A DNA stretch of 37,365 nt. It comes from JAVBLT01 sp031553315. GTDB lineage: Bacteria > Verrucomicrobiota > Kiritimatiellia > RFP12 > DVOR01. The position numbers and the translations under genes are program-made. The notes below the pieces were generated by a model that did not search any database, was not told the DNA's origin, and saw only the letters and a list, made by a program, of their open reading frames with translations. Positions 25,920 through 33,975 of this stretch are shown here, piece by piece (position 1 is the first letter of the stretch; each line of letters opens with the position of its first letter). The stretch is taken from assembly GCA_031553315.1 (NCBI GenBank), contig JAVBLT010000050.1, positions 1-37,365 on the forward strand. The letters are read 5' to 3'.

Positions 25920-26669
25920 ATGCTGTACCGCTTCGACCTGCACATCCACTCCTGCCTTTCGCCCTGCGGCGACCTCGATTCGTCGCCCTCGGCCATCGCG
26001 GCAAAGGCAAAGGAAACAGGGCTCAACGCCATCATGATCGCCGACCACAACAGCTCCCGCAACGCCCCCGCCCTCGCCGAATCCTGCCGCCGCGAAAAGC
26101 TCGAATGCCTCTTCGGCATGGAGCTGACAACGGCCGAAGAAGTGCACGTGCTGTGCGCGTTCGACACCGTGGAACAGGCCGCCGCCCTCACCGAAACCGT
26201 CTACGCCGCCCTCCCCAAACGCGTCAACCAGCCCGGCGTCTTCGGCTATCAGGTCGTGGTCGACGCCGACGAAAACGTGCTCGACCAGGAATGGCGCATC
26301 CTCGGGCTCCCCACCCGCCTCACCCTCCCCCAAGCCGAAAAAGCCGTCCACGCCCTCGGCGGCCTTTTCATCGGCGCGCACATCGACCGCCACGCCTTCA
26401 GCATGTTTTCCCAGCTCGGCGGCCTCAATGGCGACGAGGGTTTCGACGCCGTGGAGCTCACCCGCTTCGCCAGCCCCGCCGCCTGGAAGCCCCAGACCCG
26501 CAACCTGCCCACCCTCCTCCATTCCGACGCCCACTTCGTGACCGACATCGGCACCGTGCACACCCAAGCCGACCTCCCCGCCTTCACCGTGGCCGCCCTG
26601 CGCGAAGCCTTCCAAACCCGCCCCGAAACATTCACCCGATGCCTGAACCCGCCATGTTTACCGGCCTGA
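25920..26669 (+). CDS. PHP-domain metal-dependent phosphoesterase (TrpH-like)
   Basis: A 249-residue PHP protein. The N-terminal metal-binding motif FDLHIHSCLSPCGDLD (His8, His10) is followed by MIADHNSS, GMELTTAEEVHVLC, a His-bearing IGAHIDRHAF and the C-terminal LHSDAHFVTDIG. All motifs expected for a trinuclear metal site are present, so it is probably an active phosphoesterase or nuclease-like hydrolase. It starts 12 nt after the second DRTGG gene. A member of this family accompanies the DRTGG/CBS-HATPase set in hydrogenase clusters of other anaerobes. The substrate is unknown. Confidence 0.87.
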   Translation: MLYRFDLHIHSCLSPCGDLDSSPSAIAAKAKETGLNAIMIADHNSSRNAPALAESCRREKLECLFGMELTTAEEVHVLCAFDTVEQAAALTETVYAALPKRVNQPGVFGYQVVVDADENVLDQEWRILGLPTRLTLPQAEKAVHALGGLFIGAHIDRHAFSMFSQLGGLNGDEGFDAVELTRFASPAAWKPQTRNLPTLLHSDAHFVTDIGTVHTQADLPAFTVAALREAFQTRPETFTRCLNPPCLPA

Positions 26670-27298
26670 TCCAACAATGCGGCACCCTCCGCGCCCTCAA
26701 CCGCCCAACCGGCGGCGCCGTGCTCGCCATCGCCTGCGCGCCGTGGGAAACCCCGCTCATCCGCGGCGAAAGCGTGGCCGTGCAAGGCGCCTGCCTCACC
26801 GTCACCCGCATCCGCCCCGACGGGTTCGACGCCGACGTGCTCGACGAAACCCTCGCCTGCACCGCCCTCGCCGCCCTCCGCCCCGGCGACCGCCTCAACC
26901 TCGAGCGCGCCCTGCGCGCGGGCGACCGCCTCGGAGGCCATTTCGTGACCGGGCACATCGACGAAACCGGCCGTTTCCTCAGCCGCACCCCCCGCGGCCG
27001 CGACGCCGTGCTGCGCATCGCCAGCTCCCGCGACTTCGCCCTCCGCACCGTACAGAAAGGCTCCGTCGCCCTCGACGGCGTCAGCCTCACCGTCTCCGCC
27101 CTGGGCGCCGACTGGTTCGAAGTCAACATCATTCCCACCACCCTTGCCGACACCAGCCTCGCCGACCGCCGCCCCGGCGACCCCGTGAACCTTGAATCCG
27201 ACCTGATCGGCAAATACACCGCCCGTTTCTGCGGCCTTCCCGCCGCGCCCGGCAGCCTCAGCGAAGAACACCTCGCCGCCGCCGGTTTTCTCGATTGA
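26654..27298 (+). CDS. ribE: Riboflavin synthase alpha chain
   Basis: Dismutates two 6,7-dimethyl-8-ribityllumazine molecules to riboflavin. The 214-residue protein starts MFTGLIQQCGTL and has the two internally repeated lumazine-binding barrels: first half ESVAVQGACLTVTRI with HFVTGHIDETG, second half GSVALDGVSLTVSAL with NIIPTTLADTSL. Length is normal. It overlaps the PHP gene by 16 nt. It stands alone without ribD, ribBA or ribH, and no FMN riboswitch is visible ahead of this run. Flavin supply would suit the flavoprotein-rich metabolism implied by NfnAB. Confidence 0.95.
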   Translation: MFTGLIQQCGTLRALNRPTGGAVLAIACAPWETPLIRGESVAVQGACLTVTRIRPDGFDADVLDETLACTALAALRPGDRLNLERALRAGDRLGGHFVTGHIDETGRFLSRTPRGRDAVLRIASSRDFALRTVQKGSVALDGVSLTVSALGADWFEVNIIPTTLADTSLADRRPGDPVNLESDLIGKYTARFCGLPAAPGSLSEEHLAAAGFLD

Positions 27299-27327
27299 CC
27301 ACACACCCCAACCCCACTGAGGACATC

Positions 27328-28932
27328 ATGGATATATTCACCTGGAACGTTGTCGAAAACCTCATTCAGCAGGAAAAAGACCTGACCCTCCGCCACCGCT
27401 TCGCCGACGACCCCAACCGCGCCAAACGCTTCTCCATCGACGCCGCCGGCTGGCGCCTCGACTACTCCAAGAACCTCATCTCCCAGAAGATCATGGACGC
27501 CCTCCTCAACGTGGCCCAATCGGCCAGCCTCAAAACCGAAATCGAGCGCATGTTCACCGGCGAGAAGATCAACGTCACCGAAAACCGCGCCGTGCTCCAC
27601 ACCGCGCTGCGCACCGGAAGCAACACCCCCGTAATGGTCGGCGGCCAAAACGTGCTCCCCGAAATCCGCGAGACCCTCGCCAAAGCCAAAGCCTTCGCCA
27701 ACGACGTGCGCACCGGCCGCTGGAAGGGCTTCACAGGCCGCCGCATCAAATACGTCGTCAACATCGGCATCGGGGGATCCGACCTCGGGCCCGCCATGGC
27801 CACCGAAGCTCTCCGCCCCTACACCCGCCGCGGCATGGAGTTCCACTACGTCTCCAACGTCGACGCCACCCACATCGCCGAAGTGCTCCGCAAAGTCAAA
27901 GCCGAGCAGACCCTTTTCATCGTGGCCTCCAAGACCTTCACCACCCAGGAGACCATGACCAACGCCGAGACCGCCCGCAACTGGCTCGCCGACAGCCTCG
28001 GCACCGAGATGGCCGTCTCCGCCCACTTCGTGGCCGTCTCCACCAACACCGAGCGCGTGAAAGCCTTCGGCATCAACCCCAAAAACATGTTCGTGTTCTG
28101 GGATTGGGTCGGCGGGCGCTACTCCCTCCCCTCCTCCATCGGCCTTTCACTCATGATCGCCATCGGCCCCCAGCACTTCTCCCGCCTCCTCAAAGGCTAC
28201 TACACCATGGATCGCCACTTCCGGCGCGCCCCCCTCAAGCGCAACATGCCGGTGATCCTCGCCCTCCTGGGCATCCTCTACGCCAACGGCCACGGCGCCC
28301 AAAGCTACGCCGTGCTCCCCTACGACCAGTACCTCAGCCGCTTCTCCGCCTACCTCCAGCAGATGGACATGGAGAGCAACGGCAAAAGCATCGACCGCAA
28401 CGGCAAACGCGTCCACCACGCCACCGGACCCATCGTCTGGGGCGAACCGGGCACCAACGGCCAGCACGCCTTCTACCAGCTCATCCACCAAGGCACCAGC
28501 CTCATCCCGTGCGACTTCATCGGCTTCTGCAAATCGCACAACCCCATCGCCGACCATCACGACAAGCTCATGGCAAACTTCTTCGCCCAGACCGAAGCCC
28601 TCGCCTTCGGCAAAACCGCCGAAGAATGCGCCGCCGAAAACACCCCCAAAGCCCTCATCCCCTTCAAAACCTTCCCCGGCAACAAACCCACCAACACCCT
28701 CATGGCCGATTCCCTCACCCCCCAGACCCTCGGCGCCCTCATCGCCCTCTACGAACACAAAGTGTTCACCCAAGGCATCATCTGGAACATCTACTCCTTC
28801 GACCAGTGGGGCGTGGAGCTCGGCAAAGCCCTCGCCAATAAAATCCTCCCCGAGCTCAAAGGAGACCAGCCCCCCGCCCACGACTCCTCCACCAACGCCC
28901 TCATCGAGCACTACCGCCGCTGCAAAAAATAA
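27328..28932 (+). CDS. pgi: Glucose-6-phosphate isomerase
   Basis: Interconverts glucose-6-phosphate and fructose-6-phosphate. The 534-residue protein belongs to the long form (proteobacterial/eukaryotic size). Signatures seen: INVTENRAVLHTALR, GIGGSDLGPAMA, the phosphate-binding SKTFTTQET, WDWVGGRYSLPSSIGLS and IVWGEPGTNGQHAFYQL with the catalytic Glu, plus the C-terminal HKVFTQGIIWNIYSFDQWGV. GAGGA precedes the ATG at 27328. A TTG at 27295 would extend it by 11 residues but overlaps the ribE stop and has no advantage. Confidence 0.96.
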   Translation: MDIFTWNVVENLIQQEKDLTLRHRFADDPNRAKRFSIDAAGWRLDYSKNLISQKIMDALLNVAQSASLKTEIERMFTGEKINVTENRAVLHTALRTGSNTPVMVGGQNVLPEIRETLAKAKAFANDVRTGRWKGFTGRRIKYVVNIGIGGSDLGPAMATEALRPYTRRGMEFHYVSNVDATHIAEVLRKVKAEQTLFIVASKTFTTQETMTNAETARNWLADSLGTEMAVSAHFVAVSTNTERVKAFGINPKNMFVFWDWVGGRYSLPSSIGLSLMIAIGPQHFSRLLKGYYTMDRHFRRAPLKRNMPVILALLGILYANGHGAQSYAVLPYDQYLSRFSAYLQQMDMESNGKSIDRNGKRVHHATGPIVWGEPGTNGQHAFYQLIHQGTSLIPCDFIGFCKSHNPIADHHDKLMANFFAQTEALAFGKTAEECAAENTPKALIPFKTFPGNKPTNTLMADSLTPQTLGALIALYEHKVFTQGIIWNIYSFDQWGVELGKALANKILPELKGDQPPAHDSSTNALIEHYRRCKK

Positions 28933-28946
28933 CCGTTGAGGAAAAA

Positions 28947-29438
28947 ATGATTCACCGCCTTTCACTGATCGCCCTCCTCTTGTGCGCAGGCTGCCGAACA
29001 CAGCAGGCCGCATTGGAGGGCAATGCCCGCGAGCCGGCCATCGTCATCACCGCCGCCGGCCGCCTCCTGGTCAACAACCAGCCCGAAACCGTGGAGAATC
29101 TCGGCAAACGCGTGAAAAAAGCCGCCATTCCCCCCGACACCTCCGTTTACATCCTCATCCAAGGCGAGCCGACCGACCCCATCACGCAAATACGCATGAA
29201 AGCCGTCAGCTCACAGATGGTGCTCGTGGCCCGGCACAACAAATTCTTCTTCGTCACCGAGCGCGAAGCCTCCTCCGAAGTGCTTGACCCCGGCGAAAGA
29301 GCCCACACCGGCGCAACCACCCTCCCCCCCGCCGGCAACCAGGCCGCAGCACCCGCCCTCACCCCCCCCCGCGAAGCCCCCGGAAGCGCCGCCAACCCGC
29401 GCATGGCCGCCCCCACCCGCTCACGCTACATGCGATAA
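28947..29438 (+). CDS. Lipoprotein with an ExbD/TolR-like periplasmic segment
   Basis: 163 residues. The N terminus MIHRLSLIALLLCAGC is a lipoprotein signal with Cys16. The stretch IVITAAGRLLVNNQPETVEN followed by LGKRVKKAAIPPDTSVYIL resembles the periplasmic part of ExbD/TolR (strand, Gly, 'xLNxxPVxxxxL', paired strands). The usual ExbD transmembrane anchor with its Asp is absent. A Pro/Ala-rich tail of about 50 residues ends in TRSRYMR. GAGGAA precedes the ATG, 14 nt after pgi. The ExbD resemblance is my reading of a short region and needs a profile search; otherwise this is an uncharacterised lipoprotein. Confidence 0.6.
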   Translation: MIHRLSLIALLLCAGCRTQQAALEGNAREPAIVITAAGRLLVNNQPETVENLGKRVKKAAIPPDTSVYILIQGEPTDPITQIRMKAVSSQMVLVARHNKFFFVTEREASSEVLDPGERAHTGATTLPPAGNQAAAPALTPPREAPGSAANPRMAAPTRSRYMR

Positions 29439-29528
29439 ACAATTTAGACGATCCGGCAATTTTCAGGTTTCGGATCCGTTTGAAAGAACAACGGCCACAC
29501 ACATGGCCATAAAAGAAAGGGTCACACA

Positions 29529-29783
29529 ATGAAACAGTTTCTGATGGCTCTCGCCGTCATCCTCGGCGTGTCCGCCGCACAGGCAGCCTGCGAATGCAAA
29601 AGCGGCGCAACCTGCACCTGCCCCGCCGCATGCGAATGCAAGCCCAAGGTCGAAGAGAAGAAGTGCTGCGCCAGCGAAAAGAAATGCTGCGCCGCCGAGA
29701 AGAAAACCGGAGAGAAGAAAGACGCCAAAAAAAAGGGCAAGAAGGCCAAAAAAGAAGCCGCTCCCGCCCCCAAGGCTGAATGA
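29529..29783 (+). CDS. Small secreted Cys-rich, Lys-rich protein
   Basis: 84 residues: signal peptide MKQFLMALAVILGVSAAQA, then ten cysteines in paired patterns (CEC, CTC, CEC, CC, CC) within about 35 residues, then a Lys/Glu/Ala-rich tail of about 30 residues (KKGKKAKKEAAPAPKAE). AAAGGG lies before the ATG. The paired cysteines resemble metallothionein-like metal-binding peptides, but export is unusual for those. The Lys/Ala-rich tail recalls proteins that bind peptidoglycan, DNA or outer-membrane components. No family is recognised. It ends just before a strong bidirectional terminator. Confidence 0.75.
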   Translation: MKQFLMALAVILGVSAAQAACECKSGATCTCPAACECKPKVEEKKCCASEKKCCAAEKKTGEKKDAKKKGKKAKKEAAPAPKAE

Positions 29784-29802
29784 TTCTCCCCGCCTTTGCG
29801 CA

Positions 29803-29838
29803 AAAAAAGCGGAAGCGGTCCCCCGCCTCCGCTTTTTT
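29803..29838. terminator. Bidirectional intrinsic terminator
   Basis: AAAAAAGCGGAAGCGG (29803-29818) pairs with CCGCCTCCGCTTTTTT (29823-29838) with one mismatch and a 4-nt loop. The A-run on one side and T-run on the other make it work in both directions, between the convergent Cys-rich protein gene and nfnB. Confidence 0.9.
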
Positions 29839-29853
29839 CATACCCCCTCCGGG

Positions 29854-31344
29854 TTATTTTCCAGCCAGATAAGCGTTGATCGAAGCGGCCGCGCGGCGGC
29901 CTTCGCCCATCGCCAGAATCACCGTGGCCGCGCCCAGCACGATATCGCCGCCGGCATAGACGCCCGGAATCGAGGTCGCGCCGGCCTCATTGACCACCAG
30001 GTTGCCCTTGCGGTTCACATCAAGCCCCGGCGTCGTCTGCGGAATAAGCGGATTCGAAGCGTTTCCGATCGCCACAATCACCGCATCCACCGGCAGCGTA
30101 TAGGCACTGCCCTCAATCGCGACCGGGCTGCGGCGGCCCGAAGCATCGGGATCACCCAGCTCATAACGCAGGCATTCGATCCCCGTCACCACGCCCTTCT
30201 CATCGCCGAGGATCCGCTGAGCGTTGGAAAGAAAGCGGAAATCCACCCCCTCTTCCTCCGCGTGCGCCACCTCCTCCGCGCGCGCAGGCATTTCCACCTT
30301 CGTGCGGCGGTAAACCAGATAGACCTCTTCCGCGCCCAGGCGCAGCGCCATGCGCGCCGCATCCATCGCCACATTGCCGCCGCCCAGCACCGCCACACGC
30401 CGGGCGGGATAATAAGGCGTGTGCGCCTGGCGGGCATCGTAAGCCTTCATCAGGTTCGCCCGGGTGAGGTATTCATTGGCGGAAAACACCCCCACAAGAT
30501 TCTCGCCCGGAATATTCATGAAAAGCGGCAACCCCGCGCCCGTGCCCACGAAAACGGCATCGAACCCGTCTTTCTCCATCAGATCCGCGAGCTTGCGCGT
30601 GCGGCCCACCACAAAATTGGTCACGACCTTCACACCCATCGCCTTCAGGCCCTCGATCTCCTTCTCCACAATCTTCTTGGGCAGGCGAAACTCGGGAATG
30701 CCGTAGACCAGCACGCCGCCGGGCTTCTGAAACGCCTCGAAAAGCGTGACCTCATGCCCCTCGCGGCGCACATCCGCCGCCACCGTAACGCCGGCCGGCC
30801 CCGAGCCAATCACCGCGACCCGCTTCCCCGAAGCCGCTTTCACAGCGGTCGAAACAGGCGCCTCCTGCGCGTGTTCGCGCTGCCAATCGGCCGCGAAACG
30901 CTCCAGGCGGCCGATCCCGACGGCGTGATCGATGTTTTTCAGCGCTTTGCCCACCGTGCAATTCATCTGGCACTGCGACTCCTGCGGGCACACCCGCCCG
31001 CAAATCGCCGGCAGCATGCTCGTCTCACGGATCACCCCCGCCGCCGCCGCATATTCCCCCTCCGCGATTTTGGCGATGAACCCCGGAATATTGATCGAAA
31101 CCGGGCAATCGCGGATACACGGCGCGTTTTTGCAATTCAGGCAGCGCAACGCTTCCACCCGCGCCTGAGCCTCCGTGTAACCCTCCGCCACCTCCGCCAT
31201 ATTGCCCCGGCGCACAGCGGGATCCTGCCCCGGCATCTCCTGAGCGGGAATAGCCAGGCGCTCCCTCATCGGCACATCACGCCCCTGAAGCGAAGAAAGC
31301 GCTTCACGGGCCCGGGCATCCAATTCTTCACGCGTCACATGCAT
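29854..31344 (-). CDS. nfnB: NfnB / GltD-like NAD(P)H-dependent oxidoreductase large subunit
   Basis: A 496-residue FAD and Fe-S enzyme of the glutamate-synthase-small-subunit family. N-terminal cysteines for [4Fe-4S] clusters are in CLNCKNAPCIRDCP and CGRVCPQESQCQMNC. FAD/NAD Rossmann motifs follow (VIGSGPAGVTVAADVRREGH, VAVLGGGNVAMDAARMAL), with the terminal GVYAGGDIVLGAATVILAMG. Directly downstream of an NfnA-like FNR subunit, it is best read as the large subunit of NADH-dependent ferredoxin:NADP+ oxidoreductase (NfnAB), or of the related sulfide dehydrogenase SudAB. The ATG at 31342-31344 has GAGGA at 8 nt and lies 10 nt after nfnA; an upstream in-frame Met would overlap nfnA. Confidence 0.85.
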   Translation of the reverse strand: MHVTREELDARAREALSSLQGRDVPMRERLAIPAQEMPGQDPAVRRGNMAEVAEGYTEAQARVEALRCLNCKNAPCIRDCPVSINIPGFIAKIAEGEYAAAAGVIRETSMLPAICGRVCPQESQCQMNCTVGKALKNIDHAVGIGRLERFAADWQREHAQEAPVSTAVKAASGKRVAVIGSGPAGVTVAADVRREGHEVTLFEAFQKPGGVLVYGIPEFRLPKKIVEKEIEGLKAMGVKVVTNFVVGRTRKLADLMEKDGFDAVFVGTGAGLPLFMNIPGENLVGVFSANEYLTRANLMKAYDARQAHTPYYPARRVAVLGGGNVAMDAARMALRLGAEEVYLVYRRTKVEMPARAEEVAHAEEEGVDFRFLSNAQRILGDEKGVVTGIECLRYELGDPDASGRRSPVAIEGSAYTLPVDAVIVAIGNASNPLIPQTTPGLDVNRKGNLVVNEAGATSIPGVYAGGDIVLGAATVILAMGEGRRAAASINAYLAGK

Positions 31345-31354
31345 GATCAAATCC

Positions 31355-32209
31355 TCACTTGCTCTTCTCATCGGCCATTGCCTGAAGGCGGCAATGATGC
31401 GTTAAATCGCTCTGCTCACGGTCGCGAAAGGCACGCGAACGCTGCATCAGATTGTCGAAATCAACCAGATGCGCATCGAATTCAGGCCCGTCGACACAGA
31501 CAAATCTCGTTTTGCCGCCCACCGAAACCCGGCAGCCCCCGCACATTCCCGTGCCGTCGATCATAATCGAATTGAGCGACGCCATCGAAGGCACCCCGAA
31601 AGGCCGCGTGGTCTCCGCGCAGAACTTCATCATCACCGGCGGCCCGATCATCACCGCGAGATCCGGCTTCGGCGACCGTTCGCAGACCTCCTTCAGCGGC
31701 ACCGTCACAAGCGCCTTCAGGCCATAAGAACCGTCATCCGTCGTCACAATCACCTCATCGGCAAGCGCGCGCATTTCATCTTCCAGAATCAGCAGATCCT
31801 TCGTGCGCGCCCCCATAATGACGATCACACGGTTCCCCGCCAGCTTCATCGCCTGCACGATCGGGAACAGCGGCGCCACACCGATACCTCCGCCCACACA
31901 GACCACCGTGCCAAAATGTTCAATATGCGTGGGCGTGCCCAGCGGCCCCAGAAAAACCGGCAGCGCATCGCCCGCGTTTTTCTGCGCAAGCAGCTTCGTG
32001 GTTTTACCCACCGCCTGGAAAATGATCAGCACAAGCCCCGTTTTCGGGTCCGCATCGGCAATCGTCAGCGGCACCCGCTCGCCAAAGTGCTCATCGACCT
32101 GCAAAATGACAAACTGCCCGGCCTGACGCTCCTCCGCGATCAGCGGCGCCTCAATTTCCATCGCGAACACATCCGCCGAAAGCTGCTTTTTGGAACGAAT
32201 CGGAAACAT
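31355..32209 (-). CDS. nfnA: NfnA-like ferredoxin-NADP+ reductase subunit
   Basis: A 284-residue protein of the FNR-like family (SudB, NfnA, PyrK-like). The FAD-binding barrel (ERVPLTIADADPKTG) comes first, then the NAD-binding motif TVVCVGGGIGVAPLFPIVQA and AVMIGPPVMMKF. A C-terminal [2Fe-2S] cysteine set (GTGMCGGCRVSVGGK, then VCVDGPEFD) is present. With the NfnB-like partner it would couple NADH and reduced ferredoxin to NADP+ reduction by flavin-based bifurcation. GGAGG stands before the ATG. It follows gdhA in the same direction after a 79-nt gap that contains a GC-rich hairpin. Confidence 0.87.
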   Translation of the reverse strand: MFPIRSKKQLSADVFAMEIEAPLIAEERQAGQFVILQVDEHFGERVPLTIADADPKTGLVLIIFQAVGKTTKLLAQKNAGDALPVFLGPLGTPTHIEHFGTVVCVGGGIGVAPLFPIVQAMKLAGNRVIVIMGARTKDLLILEDEMRALADEVIVTTDDGSYGLKALVTVPLKEVCERSPKPDLAVMIGPPVMMKFCAETTRPFGVPSMASLNSIMIDGTGMCGGCRVSVGGKTRFVCVDGPEFDAHLVDFDNLMQRSRAFRDREQSDLTHHCRLQAMADEKSK

Positions 32210-32234
32210 TCCACACCTCCTCTGAATCATACAA

Positions 32235-32263
32235 CCGCCCGCGTCCGTCAAGGGCGCGGGCGG
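32235..32263 (-). promoter_or_regulatory. GC-rich hairpin between gdhA and nfnA
   Basis: CCGCCCGCG (32235-32243) and CGCGGGCGG (32255-32263) form a perfect 9-bp stem with an 11-nt loop. On the minus strand only TTGTAT follows, not a long T-run. It could be a partial terminator or an mRNA-stabilising hairpin that sets different levels of gdhA and nfnAB. Confidence 0.55.
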
Positions 32264-32288
32264 TCGCGACACTGGGTTGGCAGGCCGC

Positions 32289-33635
32289 TTAGACAAGCCC
32301 CTGCTCAATCATCGCATCGGCAACCTTCACAAAGCCCGCCACATTCGCGCCGAACATATAGTTGCCCTTCTGGCCGAAACGCTCCGCCGTGGCGTAAGCC
32401 TGATCGTGAATCGCCTTCATGATCCCCTTGAGCTTCGCATCGACCTCCTCGCGCGACCACGCCAGGCGCATCGAATTCTGGCTCATTTCCAGCCCCGAAG
32501 TGGCCACACCGCCCGCGTTGGCCGCCTTGCCCGGAGCATAAAGCATACCGGGCGTGGCGATAAACGTCTTGATCGCATCCATATCGGAAGGCATATTCGC
32601 ACCCTCCGAGACCAGGCGGCAGCCATTCCTGACCAACTCGGCCGCCTCCGCGCCATTGAGCTCATTCTGCGTGGCCGAGGGAAACGCGCAATCACACGCC
32701 ACCCCCCAGGGGCGCTTGCCCTCCGTGTAGACCGAACCCTTAAACGCAGCCGCATACTCCGCCATACGACCGCGGCGGACATTCTTCAGCTCCATCACAA
32801 ACGCCAGCTTCTCCGCATCGATACCCGCCGGATCGTAAATGAAACCCGAAGAATCCGAGAGCGTCACCGCCTTCGCGCCGAGCTGAATGAGCTTCTGCAC
32901 CGTGTACTGCGCCACATTTCCCGAACCCGAAACCGCGCACACCTTGCCCGTGAAATCCTGACCGATCGCCTTGAGCATATTTTCGGCGAAGTAGACGTTG
33001 CCATAGCCCGTCGCCTCCGGTCGGATCAGCGAACCGCCCCACTTCAGCCCCTTGCCCGTGAGCACACCCGTGAACTCATTCGCCAGGCGCTTATACTGGC
33101 CATACAGATAACCGATTTCACGCCCGCCCACACCGATATCGCCCGCCGGCACATCCGTATCCGCCCCGACGTGGCGGAAGAGCTCCGTCATCAGGCTCTG
33201 GCAGAAACGCATCACCTCCTGATCACTCTTCCCCTTGGGATCGAAATCCGATCCCCCCTTTCCGCCGCCCATCGGCAGCGTCGTCAGCGAATTCTTAAAG
33301 ACCTGCTCAAAGCCCAAAAACTTCAAAATACCCAAATTCACCGAAGGATGGAAACGGATACCGCCCTTATAAGGACCGATCGCGCTGTTAAACTGCACAC
33401 GGAACCCGCGGTTGACCCGGTATTCCCCCTTGTCAGTCATCCACGGAATACGAAACTGAATCACCCTCTCCGGCTCCACGATACGCTCAAGAATCGCGTT
33501 TTTGCGGTATTTATCCTCCGCCTCAATCACAGGCGCAAGCGTTTCAAAGACTTCCGTCACCGCCTGAAGGAATTCCTTCTCATGGCCGTTTTTTTGAATC
33601 GTGGCATTCAGAACATCTGCAACATACTGATTCAT
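32289..33635 (-). CDS. gdhA: Glutamate dehydrogenase, NADP-type hexameric form
   Basis: Reductive amination of 2-oxoglutarate to glutamate. The 448-residue protein has the classical signatures: GPYKGGIRFHPSVNLGILKF, LPMGGGKGGSDFDPKGKS (active-site Lys region), the nucleotide-binding SGSGNVAQYTV and SEGANMPSD. Size and the LTTLPMGGGKGGSDFDP stretch match the small hexameric NADP(H) type, though coenzyme choice is inferred. AAGGGA lies 7 nt before the ATG at 33633-33635. It heads a unit with nfnA and nfnB, which could supply the NADPH it uses. Confidence 0.95.
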   Translation of the reverse strand: MNQYVADVLNATIQKNGHEKEFLQAVTEVFETLAPVIEAEDKYRKNAILERIVEPERVIQFRIPWMTDKGEYRVNRGFRVQFNSAIGPYKGGIRFHPSVNLGILKFLGFEQVFKNSLTTLPMGGGKGGSDFDPKGKSDQEVMRFCQSLMTELFRHVGADTDVPAGDIGVGGREIGYLYGQYKRLANEFTGVLTGKGLKWGGSLIRPEATGYGNVYFAENMLKAIGQDFTGKVCAVSGSGNVAQYTVQKLIQLGAKAVTLSDSSGFIYDPAGIDAEKLAFVMELKNVRRGRMAEYAAAFKGSVYTEGKRPWGVACDCAFPSATQNELNGAEAAELVRNGCRLVSEGANMPSDMDAIKTFIATPGMLYAPGKAANAGGVATSGLEMSQNSMRLAWSREEVDAKLKGIMKAIHDQAYATAERFGQKGNYMFGANVAGFVKVADAMIEQGLV

Positions 33636-33669
33636 CGCGTTTCCCTTTCGGTTAACAAATTGGTTGCGC

Positions 33670-33698
33670 AGTATAGCCGATTGAGTTTCCATTCGCAA
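33670..33698 (-). promoter_or_regulatory. Sigma-70-type promoter of gdhA
   Basis: On the minus strand TTGCGA (33698-33693) and TATACT (33675-33670) are separated by 17 nt, about 35 nt upstream of the gdhA start codon. Confidence 0.6.
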
Positions 33699-33814
33699 CT
33701 GAAAAGCGCAGAAAAATTTCGACCCGGTTTTCACCGGATTCACCGGCAGTTCAATGAGATAAATCGGATTAAACGTTTGATTTTATTTCCCCGATAAAAA
33801 AACAGAAAACCCGG

Positions 33815-33843
33815 TTGACATCTTCCCCCGGTTTTGTCATAAT
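33815..33843 (+). promoter_or_regulatory. Strong promoter of tRNA-Leu
   Basis: A perfect TTGACA (33815-33820), a 17-nt spacer and CATAAT (33838-33843). Initiation would fall about 12 nt before the mature tRNA-Leu 5' end. Confidence 0.75.
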
Positions 33844-33861
33844 TTCCCCCGTTTTAAGACC

Positions 33862-33946
33862 GCACCCGTGGTGAAATTGGCAGACACGTAAGATTCAGGT
33901 TCTTATGCCGAGAGGTGTGGGGGTTCGAGTCCCTCCGGGTGCACCA
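33862..33946 (+). tRNA. tRNA-Leu (CAG)
   Basis: Acceptor GCACCCG (33862-33868) pairs with CGGGTGC (33936-33942) and the CCA end is encoded. The anticodon stem TAAGA/TCTTA closes the loop TTCAGGT, giving anticodon CAG. A class II variable arm follows and the T-loop TTCGAGT is canonical. Confidence 0.95.
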
Positions 33947-33952
33947 AGCCAG

Positions 33953-33975
33953 ACAGCCCTTCGGCTGTTTTTTTT
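33953..33975 (+). terminator. Intrinsic terminator between the two tRNAs
   Basis: ACAGCC-CTTC-GGCTGT (33953-33968) is followed by eight T residues (33968-33975). The T-run ends exactly at the 5' base of tRNA-Glu. Confidence 0.85.

Noticed and set aside
26654..27298. FMN riboswitch for ribE
   Set aside because: ribE starts inside the PHP gene with no leader, and no RFN-like structure is visible ahead of the operon.
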